The position numbers and the translations under genes were made by a program. From positions 1 through 8,149 of the forward strand of contig JAJQGR010000036.1 in NCBI GenBank assembly GCA_021200345.1: a DNA stretch of 8,149 bases, read 5' to 3'. Position 1 is the first letter of the stretch, and each line of letters starts with the position of its first letter. This document shows positions 1 to 6,222 of this stretch, one piece after another. The stretch is from Lachnospiraceae bacterium (GTDB taxonomy: Bacteria > Bacillota > Clostridia > Lachnospirales > Lachnospiraceae). The notes under the pieces were generated by a model. That model made no database searches. It was not told the DNA's origin and saw nothing but the letters and a program-made list of their open reading frames with translations.

Positions 1-517
1 CTCTTCCCATCCGCCATCCTGCGCCGGTCAAAGGAGCAAGGACACTGTCTCCGGAGCAATCCGCGAATATCGCGGCTCTGACCTGATGGTAAACCTGCGT
101 CGTCAATTGCCATCCGGTCACGGACAGGATACGATTTCCATTCATTTCCGCGCGAAAACAGGTACAGTTGAGCAACAATGTCAGGTTTTTTTCTTTCTTC
201 GCCATTCCGTAGAACACACCGTCCAAAAGAGAAAAGTTCATATCCGGATTCCGATAGATATTCTCCAAATTCAGCTCTTCAACAATCCCTGTTTCCCGCA
301 TGTCCGCTCCATCTGAACCCCGAATCCACATTCGGATCTCACTGGAGGCATTTCCTCCCAGCATGGGCCGGTCCTGCATTAAGACCACTCTGCTCCCGTG
401 TCTGGCTGCGGACAGGGCCGCGCAAAATCCCGCCAGTCCCCCGCCCACGACACAGAAATCCGCCTCATGCATTTTTATCACAGGATCCTCCATGCCTCTT
501 CCTCTCAGCATTGCCAT
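1..517 (-). CDS. FAD-dependent oxidoreductase (FAD_oxidored, PF12831 type), N-terminal part, cut by left edge
   Basis: The sequence stays open for 172 codons from an ATG at 517 to the window edge, so only the N-terminal part is seen. Residues 20-50 form a Rossmann FAD-binding start: a strand ending in VVGGGLAG (G25, G27, G30), a helix, and a second strand ending in LMQDRP. LGGNASSEIR (53-62) follows, a signature of the FAD_oxidored family, and FADCSGD (151-157) is the second FAD contact. The edge sequence GAGWRMGR also fits the family. Members are FAD-linked oxidoreductases of mostly unknown substrate, often near carbohydrate genes. There is no signal peptide, so it is probably cytoplasmic. 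ATG 517 has GGGAGGAG seven bases upstream. A second in-frame ATG at 490 also has a purine-rich AGAGGAAGAGG just before it, so the true start could be 27 bases later. The gene is divergent from the phosphatase-fold gene. Family assignment is strong; the reaction is unknown. Confidence 0.88.
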   Translation of the reverse strand, partial: MAMLRGRGMEDPVIKMHEADFCVVGGGLAGFCAALSAARHGSRVVLMQDRPMLGGNASSEIRMWIRGSDGADMRETGIVEELNLENIYRNPDMNFSLLDGVFYGMAKKEKNLTLLLNCTCFRAEMNGNRILSVTGWQLTTQVYHQVRAAIFADCSGDSVLAPLTGAGWRMGR

Positions 518-524
518 TTGATTA

Positions 525-532
525 CTCCTCCC
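525..532 (-). promoter_or_regulatory. Ribosome binding site of the FAD oxidoreductase gene
   Basis: On the minus strand this reads GGGAGGAG and ends seven bases before the ATG at 517. It is the strongest Shine-Dalgarno match near this gene and is the main reason for choosing 517 over the later in-frame ATGs at 511, 490 and 472. Confidence 0.7.
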
Positions 533-612
533 ATCAGTCGCAAATCATATATTTCCGCATTACATCTTCTCAAACCTTTATCCATATCTTCCCTTCCGCC
601 GCTCCGCGCCCA

Positions 613-642
613 TGCAACAAACTCTGTATAAATTGCAACAAA
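613..642. repeat. Direct repeat TGCAACAAA x2 with 21-base period; possible operator
   Basis: TGCAACAAA occurs at 613-621 and again, identically, at 634-642, so the copies start exactly 21 bases apart, about two helical turns. The bases after each copy are also alike (CTCT and TTTT). Same-face tandem half-sites at this spacing are the typical layout of AraC/XylS-family regulator sites. The repeat lies between divergent promoters, about 96 bases from the FAD gene start and 127 bases from the phosphatase-fold gene start. That a regulator binds here is inference; no regulator gene is in the window. A partial inverted copy, TTGTGCATG, lies at 649-657. Confidence 0.45.
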
Positions 643-699
643 TTTTTCTTGTGCATGAATATAAACACGAAATATACTGACAGCATCTAAGGAACGGTA

Positions 700-728
700 T
701 TGACAGCCGTACAGCAATCCAATAAACA
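700..728 (+). promoter_or_regulatory. Possible sigma-A promoter for the phosphatase-fold gene
   Basis: A perfect -35 hexamer TTGACA lies at 700-705. At a 17-base spacing the -10 position (723-728) reads TAAACA, matching the TATAAT consensus at only three positions. Transcription would start about 30 bases before the ATG at 769, which is reasonable. The weak -10 keeps confidence low; such promoters are often activator dependent, and the direct repeat at 613-642 sits upstream. Confidence 0.35.
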
Positions 729-755
729 GGCGCATCTGTACACCATATTTTCATC

Positions 756-761
756 AGGAGG
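756..761 (+). promoter_or_regulatory. Ribosome binding site deciding the start of the phosphatase-fold gene
   Basis: A full AGGAGG lies seven bases before the ATG at 769. The frame is open further upstream to a TTG at 700, but that TTG is part of the -35-like TTGACA and has no ribosome binding site, so 769 is the start. Confidence 0.85.
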
Positions 762-768
762 GATCATC

Positions 769-1557
769 ATGAAACTGAAGATTATGAGCAGCAATATCTG
801 GGGAGATTATTTTGGAAATGAGATCCCGCCGCGTGCTTTGCAGCTTTCCGGAATATACCACAAATATTCTCCGGACATTCTGGGACTGCAGGAAATGACG
901 CCCAACTATTATAAAGACGCTTTCCTGACTTACCTGTCCGATCTGTACACACTGGTTCCGGTTCCCACTTCCGGCCAGGGAAATTATACACCCCTTTTGT
1001 ATCAGGAGAAACGTTTCCGTTTACTTGACTGCGGATGGGAACCGCTTTCGCACACTCCGGATCAATCCAAAAGCCTGACATGGGCCATCCTGCAGGATAG
1101 GCAGACGGCCAGAAAGCTGGCGGCCATCTCCACACATTTCTGGTATAAAACAGAACACTCATCTGATGACGATATACGCATGTGCAACGCAAAGCAGCTA
1201 AGCTCCAGAATTGTCGAACTGGAAACAGACTACGGCTGCCCGGTCTTTGCCTTTGGCGACTTCAACTGCGGCACTTTCAGTGAGCCGGTTCTGTTTTTAG
1301 ATTCCCGGGGCCTGCCCAGTGCGCAGCTGACCGCCGAAGAATACCGGGACAATGTTTCCTCCCATCACGGCGATCCTGTCCGGGGAGAGGACAGTCTTTA
1401 CCATGGAAGCCCCACCGCCCTGTCCGCAGATCATAGTCTTGATCATATCATTTATACCAAAAAGAGCGTGTCGGTGAAAGAGTATCATGTGGTGACAGAT
1501 CAGGCGGCACTGGATGCCACTGACCACTCTCCCATTTATATCCTGGCTGAAATATAG
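769..1557 (+). CDS. Endonuclease/exonuclease/phosphatase (EEP, DNase I-like fold) family hydrolase
   Basis: The 262-residue protein carries the EEP-fold landmarks in order: SSNIWGDY near the N-terminus (N9), DILGLQE (metal-binding E42), STHFWY (H123), FAFGDFNCG (D164, N166), SLDHIIYT (D225) and DATDHSPI (D252, catalytic H253). All expected acidic and histidine residues are present, so it should be an active divalent-metal phosphoesterase. The family covers nucleases, sphingomyelinases, inositol polyphosphate phosphatases and many uncharacterised bacterial sugar-locus members, and sequence alone does not separate them. Length is normal for a single-domain EEP protein. It has no signal peptide or membrane segment, so it is probably cytoplasmic. 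It is transcribed alone from the divergent region and ends 12 bases from the convergent MgtC gene. Its position beside a glycosidase operon with a second phosphoesterase suggests a phosphate- or phosphodiester-bearing small molecule rather than DNA as substrate; this is inference. Confidence 0.88.
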   Translation: MKLKIMSSNIWGDYFGNEIPPRALQLSGIYHKYSPDILGLQEMTPNYYKDAFLTYLSDLYTLVPVPTSGQGNYTPLLYQEKRFRLLDCGWEPLSHTPDQSKSLTWAILQDRQTARKLAAISTHFWYKTEHSSDDDIRMCNAKQLSSRIVELETDYGCPVFAFGDFNCGTFSEPVLFLDSRGLPSAQLTAEEYRDNVSSHHGDPVRGEDSLYHGSPTALSADHSLDHIIYTKKSVSVKEYHVVTDQAALDATDHSPIYILAEI

Positions 1558-1588
1558 AAAGATCACAGATCAAACCGCGGTTTCTATA
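1553..1588. terminator. Weak candidate hairpin at convergent gene ends
   Basis: TATAGAAA (1553-1560) and TTTCTATA (1581-1588) are perfect inverted arms around a 20-base centre that itself holds the palindrome AAACCGCGGTTT (1572-1583). The structure spans the stop codons of both convergent genes and could serve both directions. There is no T-tract on either side, and the outer stem is AT-only except for one pair, so a classic intrinsic terminator is not shown. Confidence 0.2.
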
Positions 1589-2259
1589 AAGATCAGCCCC
1601 GGCGCGCTGTTGATCAGTTCCAATATATCCGCCGAATCTTCCCGGTTACTTTTCCGGACTGTCAGCGACACCCCTACACTCCGCTTCATGCCGCTCTTGG
1701 GCTTTTGCACTTCAATGGAAGAAATGGACAGATTGTCGGCGCGCAGAAGATCCACCAGATCATGGACATGCTCCACACTGTCCATTTCAAAATATACCAT
1801 AAGCACTCTTGAATGGCGGAAAAACATTTTATCAATTCTTTTAAAGGCAACCATAGTGGCTGACACGGCAGCAGACCCGACAATCGCGGCCTCATAATAA
1901 CCGATCCCGACAGCCAGTCCGATGCAGGCGGCGGCCCACAGTCCCGCGGCAGTGGTCAACCCGCGTACTCTGTGACTGACATCGGTAGAAATAATCGTCC
2001 CCGCGCCCAAAAAGCCAATGCCGCTGATGACCTGCGCACCCAGACGCGCGGTATCTGAACTTTCAGAAATATACAAAGTAATATACTGCCCCGTCAACAT
2101 GGCAATGCAGGCGCCCACGCAGACAACGATGTGTGTCCGAAATCCCGCCGCCTGTCTGTTGATTTCACGGTCCAGTCCGATTGCTCCGCCGCAGATGATA
2201 CACAGGGCCGACTTCACCAGAATGGCCGCCATTCCCGTTCCGCGTAAATCTTCTAACAT
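1570..2259 (-). CDS. MgtC/SapB family membrane protein
   Basis: The 229-residue protein has the two-part MgtC layout. Residues 1-140 hold about five hydrophobic segments (roughly 11-30, 42-62, 75-92, 103-120 and 122-139), with family signatures GGAIGLDRE (24-32), AGFRTH (38-43), GIGFLGAGTI (80-89) and VRGLTTAAGLW (98-108). Residues 150-229 form a soluble alpha/beta tail resembling the ACT-like domain of longer MgtC proteins. MgtC proteins act in the inner membrane and are linked to growth at low magnesium, membrane potential, F-type ATP synthase and, in Salmonella, phosphate uptake; they are not proven magnesium importers. The ATG at 2259 shares its A with the TGA of the upstream glycosidase gene (TGATG) and has no good ribosome binding site, so translation is probably coupled. 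The frame extends to a TTG at 2274, and an ATG at 2232 is also possible. Being last in a sugar-hydrolase operon is unusual for this family. Identity is sure; role here is unknown. Confidence 0.92.
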   Translation of the reverse strand: MLEDLRGTGMAAILVKSALCIICGGAIGLDREINRQAAGFRTHIVVCVGACIAMLTGQYITLYISESSDTARLGAQVISGIGFLGAGTIISTDVSHRVRGLTTAAGLWAAACIGLAVGIGYYEAAIVGSAAVSATMVAFKRIDKMFFRHSRVLMVYFEMDSVEHVHDLVDLLRADNLSISSIEVQKPKSGMKRSVGVSLTVRKSNREDSADILELINSAPGLIFIETAV

Positions 2260-4016
2260 CACAACACCACACAACTGTGAGGTTCCAGTACTCTTCCCCG
2301 CACAGTTTCCCGTTCATCTCTGAAATTAAACAACGCCGTTTCAACAGCCCCGCTCTTTTTATGCACCGCCTCCAGAACGGAGCAAACCCCTTTCGTCCAG
2401 AAATCCACCGGCCGGGCGTCATAAGCCTGCGGTTCCTTAAGCAGCTTCTCAATCAGGCGGCTCCGATCCGCAGACAGCGTCGGAAAGTTATCGCTCATCA
2501 TAAGCATTCCCCCGGTCAGCCGGACAATTTCATACCAGAGCCTCACCTCATTCTCCTGAAGCTCCGTGTTGTCATCACGGACAATGAGAGTATCCGGATC
2601 ATTGTTCCACAGCCGTTTGTTCATATAAGTGTGCCGGATCACGTTGCGGCACACATTGGGAACCGTGGGCGCTTCATCATTGACTTCCCGGTCCGGCGCC
2701 CAGTAAGGCGTAATATCCGTGGAAATCCGTTCTCCATCCACCAGACCAATGACCGGACCAAAGGGAACCGTGCAGCCCAGAATGTACCCATCCTCTCCAA
2801 ACCCCTCCCGGATGGCCTCCAGACCTCTGCGAAGAGCCTGCGCTCTGGTTGCCCCCGGGTCAGCCAGCACCCCCTCTCTCACAGAAGCCGCCGTCATCAT
2901 GAAATCCAGCTTCACATAGTCAAATCCCAGCTTTCTGATCTGCGCGAACAGAGACCTGAAATGAGCCTGCACTTCAGGGTGAGTGCCGTCAAGGACCGCG
3001 GCCTGATGTCCCCTCCAGGGAAATTTCATAATCACATTGCCCTCCGGATCATGAATCATCCATTCCGGATGCTCCTGCAGAAGAATGGAATTTTCCTCCG
3101 CCAGAAACGGCGCCAGCCACAGTGCCGGAATAAACCCTCCCTCACGGATCGTGTCCGCCACAGCTTTCAATCCGCCGGGGAATTTCTCATTACAGATCAG
3201 CCAGTCCCCCAAAGCCCTCTGATACCCATCATCCAGCTGGATATACCGCATCGGGAACCGGTCCTGGTTTTCCTTGAGGAACCCCACATTCCGGCGAATA
3301 TCCTCCCCGGTCACATTGTCGAAATAGTAATACCAGGAGCACCAGCCCACCGGAGGATCCATTTCAGTCCGGGCACCCATTTTCCGGCCCAGCAAGGACG
3401 CGTACCTGCATTGCAGGGCGTATCCGTCCCTGCCCCACAGCAGGGCAAGTGTTTCCGAGCAGACCGTTTCCCCATCCTCCACCAGCATTCCATCGCAGCT
3501 GCTGCGGACATCCAGACTCAGAACTCCGTTTTCTGACAATTCAGTCTTAAAATGCCCAAACTGATCCCCTGTGGTCACAAACCCCATAAGCAGAGTTTGT
3601 GAGGTATCCGGATCGCGAAACATCATCATATTGTCTGCCCGGAAATGATTGGGAAGGGCAGAGTAATCCTCAGGCTCCGCCACCGCGTACTGCAAATAAG
3701 AAGAGCCAAAATGATAATCACAGTCGCCATACCCGCGCACACCGCAGGGACTGGCCATCTGCCAGCCTTCCAGATACAACAGCAGCCCCGGCCGGCTCAG
3801 AAAATCCTCCTGATTTTCTTCCCGGTGCCAGTTCAATTTGTCCAGCCGGATGCCTCTTCCCGAATGATTTTCCAGCCTTATTTTCAGAAAGACAACCCCA
3901 TTTTCATCCTCCGCCGTCTGGGTAAGCTCAAGACCCTGAAGCTCAGCCTCCCGGGCGGTATATGTTTTTCCCTGCAATATGATCTGCGGAATCAGATATT
4001 CATGCACGTTTTTCAT
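2259..4016 (-). CDS. GH36-family alpha-galactosidase-like glycoside hydrolase
   Basis: The 585-residue protein fits glycoside hydrolase family 36 (Melibiase, PF02065). Residues 1-215 are a beta-rich N-terminal domain. The TIM barrel follows, with GWCSWYYY (224-231), YIQLDDGYQ (258-266), ALWLAPF (298-304), YVKLDFM (367-373) and GCTVPFGP through ISTDITPYW (414-439). By family precedent D371 is the nucleophile and D434 the acid/base; their spacing of 63 is close to that of the short Thermotoga maritima GalA (D327/D387), and the overall length also matches that short type rather than the 700-plus-residue enzymes. The expected GCG/GCS before the acid/base loop is GCT here, so substrate preference may differ. 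There is no signal peptide; it should act inside the cell on imported oligosaccharide or glycoside. Start ATG 4016 overlaps the upstream stop as ATGA and has GAGGAG within the end of the metallophosphoesterase gene. Alpha-galactosidase is the likeliest activity; alpha-N-acetylgalactosaminidase or another alpha-hexosidase is possible. Confidence 0.9.
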   Translation of the reverse strand: MKNVHEYLIPQIILQGKTYTAREAELQGLELTQTAEDENGVVFLKIRLENHSGRGIRLDKLNWHREENQEDFLSRPGLLLYLEGWQMASPCGVRGYGDCDYHFGSSYLQYAVAEPEDYSALPNHFRADNMMMFRDPDTSQTLLMGFVTTGDQFGHFKTELSENGVLSLDVRSSCDGMLVEDGETVCSETLALLWGRDGYALQCRYASLLGRKMGARTEMDPPVGWCSWYYYFDNVTGEDIRRNVGFLKENQDRFPMRYIQLDDGYQRALGDWLICNEKFPGGLKAVADTIREGGFIPALWLAPFLAEENSILLQEHPEWMIHDPEGNVIMKFPWRGHQAAVLDGTHPEVQAHFRSLFAQIRKLGFDYVKLDFMMTAASVREGVLADPGATRAQALRRGLEAIREGFGEDGYILGCTVPFGPVIGLVDGERISTDITPYWAPDREVNDEAPTVPNVCRNVIRHTYMNKRLWNNDPDTLIVRDDNTELQENEVRLWYEIVRLTGGMLMMSDNFPTLSADRSRLIEKLLKEPQAYDARPVDFWTKGVCSVLEAVHKKSGAVETALFNFRDERETVRGRVLEPHSCVVL

Positions 4017-5152
4017 TCCAATATCTCCTCAAAACCATTTATCGGCAACGTTTCCTCCCCCCAGATCTTTCCCTGCTCCGTGATATATTTCACCCGAATT
4101 TCCTCTTTGGTCAGAATGATCGCTCCGCTGATGTGCCGGTGCTTTTCCATATCATTGTAGGAAGAACAAACCTGCGCGCAGGGACGGCCAAAAGAATCAT
4201 GAGCCCCTCCCCGGTCCTCCAGAAAACAGACATGGAGGTGGCCGGAAAGCCACAGGACCGGTTTGACCTCTTTTAACTTGGCTGCCCACCTGGCATAACG
4301 TTCTTTCTCAATATCAAAGGGAGGCTCTATGCACCAGGTAATAGGATGATGACTGATCACCAGGCGGACCGACGCGCTCCTGTATTCCCCCGCGGCAATC
4401 ACCCTGTCCAGGAACTCCTCTTCCTCCTCCCGGAATGCCTCACAGCATATGGTATGCCCGTATTCCTCACAGGCATCCACCTTGTCCTCTCCCGCGTCCA
4501 GCACAATTCCCCAGACAGGACCCAGCTGAAAGGTATAATAAGATCTGCCTCCGCTCACCGGTGTATAATCCGCAAGCTGCTCCGCGTATTTCCCGCGCAT
4601 GTCATGGTTCCCCCTGGAAAACACACAGGGAACCCGCCCTTTGGTAATGGCGCCGGAGATAAGATAAATATTTAAAAAAAAGGAAATATCCTCACCGGAA
4701 TTGGGGATGTCGCCGTTCATAATCAGCAGATCCAGCTGATCTCCAAAATAGCTTCCACTGCTGACAGGCTCCTGCACCAGGTTGTGAGCATCCGCCAGAT
4801 TCACGATATGGTACGCCTCTTTTTCCATCAGCGGCCTGAAATCATACGTCGCGCTCTCCAACTCACCGCAATCCGTAAAATAAGATTTGCGTTCATTGAT
4901 CCTTCTCAGATACACAACATACCTTTTCTCCCGGTCCAGGACTTCCTGGGGCACATGAACCAGATGCAGGAACTTCCCGGAACGAAGGATTCCATTGGAA
5001 TGATCATAGTAATGTTTTTGTCCCACCTGCACCCACATGGTACACTCTTCCCTGACAGGGACGCAGATCTGATATTCCTTTTCCACCGCGTAAACGGAGG
5101 GAAATGCCGCCGCAAGCTTCAGAATTTGATTCTCCTTTTCCATGACTGCCAT
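4013..5152 (-). CDS. Calcineurin-like metallophosphoesterase with N-terminal beta domain
   Basis: The 379-residue protein has every metal-binding motif of PF00149 in order: DAH (D121, H123), GDIPN (D148, N151), RGNHD (N182, H183), SHHP (H268, H269) and GHLH (H305, H307). It should be a di-metal phosphomono- or phosphodiesterase. Residues 15-105 precede the catalytic domain and look beta-rich, similar in position to the Ig/fibronectin-like domain of purple acid phosphatases, but no signal peptide is present, so unlike most of those it should be cytoplasmic. The start at 5152 has AGGATAGGT just upstream; a second ATG at 5143 is less well placed. The gene begins 24 bases after the esterase gene and overlaps the GH36 gene by four bases. 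An eight-T run in the coding strand (4674-4681) encodes part of SFFLN. Substrate is unknown; the operon suggests a phosphorylated sugar or a sugar phosphodiester. Confidence 0.9.
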   Translation of the reverse strand: MAVMEKENQILKLAAAFPSVYAVEKEYQICVPVREECTMWVQVGQKHYYDHSNGILRSGKFLHLVHVPQEVLDREKRYVVYLRRINERKSYFTDCGELESATYDFRPLMEKEAYHIVNLADAHNLVQEPVSSGSYFGDQLDLLIMNGDIPNSGEDISFFLNIYLISGAITKGRVPCVFSRGNHDMRGKYAEQLADYTPVSGGRSYYTFQLGPVWGIVLDAGEDKVDACEEYGHTICCEAFREEEEEFLDRVIAAGEYRSASVRLVISHHPITWCIEPPFDIEKERYARWAAKLKEVKPVLWLSGHLHVCFLEDRGGAHDSFGRPCAQVCSSYNDMEKHRHISGAIILTKEEIRVKYITEQGKIWGEETLPINGFEEILE

Positions 5153-5176
5153 ACCTATCCTGCCCTTTCTTCCTGT

Positions 5177-6181
5177 TCACATCATGATCATTTTTTCAAA
5201 TATGGGCCATGTGTCTTTCGCCGAAAAGCGATGTCCGCATTCCCCGATCACCATTTGACAGTTTTGCGCCGCTCCCGCGGCCCGATAGATTTCCTTTACC
5301 GTTTCAAAGGCGCTTTGCGCGGATTCCAGCGGGAAAATATCATCCTCCCTTCCCTGAAAGATCAGCAGCGGCCTGGGCGCGATCAATACCGCCAGGTCTT
5401 CCATTTCCATGTATCTGGCGATTCCCGGAATGTAATTGCAGGCGCAATGATAAAGGCTCATGATGGAGGCATCATACCGGTTAAAGGAGCAGGAATCCAG
5501 AACCGCCTTCAATTCCGGAATCACCGCGGCCGCGTGATAGGAAGCCGTTCCCCCGCCGGAAGTACCCATGACAGCCAGCCGCCCGGTATCCACCGCTTCA
5601 AACTGTTCCAGAGCCTTCACAAGGCAGCGAATATCGTGAATCCTCTCTCCCAGCAACGTATGTCCCACCATCAGAGACTGCATGGCGATCTGATGGCACA
5701 TTGCTCCTCCTTTTACGCCGGTCTTTTGCTCCCCAAAGCCTCTCTGCTCCATCGCCACAGCGGCGAATCCCCGCTTTACAGCCTGAAGAGCGTAATCCCC
5801 GTCCCTGCTTTTTGAAGCCTCGTCGCCGGGATACAGAAACCTTCCCATGGAAATATGCATTCCCGTACTGTGTCCCTGCAGGCAGATCACCAGCGGAAGC
5901 TTCTCTCCCTTGTTTCTGTCTTTTGGAAGCATCAAATGCGCAGGAACCCAAAAATCCGGCTCTGTCTCCATCAGAAAACGGATTTCATCATAATCCTCCG
6001 CGTCCTGTCTTTCATACTCAACCCTCACCGGGACATTCTCCCTTTCTTCCGGCATTTTCAAAAGCTCACGGTATTTTTCCCCGATCTTCTGCCGCTGAAA
6101 CGATAAAGGCTTTTCTCTGTCAAAGGACAGGGTTTTATTCGAATTTGCCAGTCTTACATAATGTGCGGTCATTTTATCCAT
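5177..6181 (-). CDS. Alpha/beta hydrolase of the acetyl xylan esterase / Abhydrolase_7 group
   Basis: The 334-residue protein is a serine hydrolase. The nucleophile elbow is GTSGGG (206-211, S208), the acid is in GREDDIFPLE (D281, or D280) and the histidine in GECGHRF (H317), the expected order and spacing of an alpha/beta hydrolase. LPLVICLQGHSTG (95-107) gives the oxyanion-side strand and loop. VAMEQRGFGEQ (142-152) and the loop through GHTLLGERIHDIR (173-185) are typical of the acetyl xylan esterase / dienelactone hydrolase-like group. An N-terminal extension of about 90 residues precedes the core, as in Abhydrolase_7 proteins. No signal peptide is seen, so it likely removes acyl or aryl ester groups from an imported compound. 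Start ATG 6181 has GAGGTGAGA just upstream; the ATG at 6172 is an alternative. It follows the TIM-barrel gene by 41 bases and precedes the metallophosphoesterase by 24. Esterase chemistry is well supported; the ester is unknown. Confidence 0.88.
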   Translation of the reverse strand: MDKMTAHYVRLANSNKTLSFDREKPLSFQRQKIGEKYRELLKMPEERENVPVRVEYERQDAEDYDEIRFLMETEPDFWVPAHLMLPKDRNKGEKLPLVICLQGHSTGMHISMGRFLYPGDEASKSRDGDYALQAVKRGFAAVAMEQRGFGEQKTGVKGGAMCHQIAMQSLMVGHTLLGERIHDIRCLVKALEQFEAVDTGRLAVMGTSGGGTASYHAAAVIPELKAVLDSCSFNRYDASIMSLYHCACNYIPGIARYMEMEDLAVLIAPRPLLIFQGREDDIFPLESAQSAFETVKEIYRAAGAAQNCQMVIGECGHRFSAKDTWPIFEKMIMM

Positions 6182-6222
6182 GCTCTCACCTCACCATTCT
6201 GTCATCTTTTAAATCTGTTGTT

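Larger units (their letters stand above)
518..768. other. Divergent intergenic region
   Basis: This stretch separates two divergently transcribed genes and should hold both promoters. Its middle part (about 610-690) is clearly more AT-rich than the flanking genes, as expected for a control region. It contains a 9-base direct repeat with 21-base period (613-642), a TATAAA at 627-632 lying between the two copies, a TTGACA at 700-705 and two start-proximal ribosome binding sites. Open frames crossing it on both strands lack ribosome binding sites and family features, and I do not consider them genes. Confidence 0.6.

Noticed and set aside
178..690. 170-codon plus-strand open frame at the left side
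   Set aside because: It is antisense to the FAD oxidoreductase, whose motifs are clear, and runs on into the intergenic region; no domain is visible.
505..735. 76-codon minus-strand open frame across the divergent region
   Set aside because: It overlaps the FAD gene start and the control region, lacks a ribosome binding site, and resembles no known small protein.
700..768. Upstream TTG start extending the EEP hydrolase by 23 residues
   Set aside because: The TTG is part of a -35-like TTGACA, has no ribosome binding site, and the family's conserved N-terminus begins at the ATG at 769, which has a perfect AGGAGG.
2277..3536. 419-codon plus-strand open frame
   Set aside because: It lies fully antisense to the well-supported GH36 gene, has no recognisable domain, and is rich in Arg/Pro/His/Ser as expected of a reversed-strand reading of a GC-leaning gene.
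4784..5815. 343-codon plus-strand open frame
   Set aside because: It is antisense to the metallophosphoesterase and esterase genes, spans their junction, and shows no family motif or ribosome binding site.
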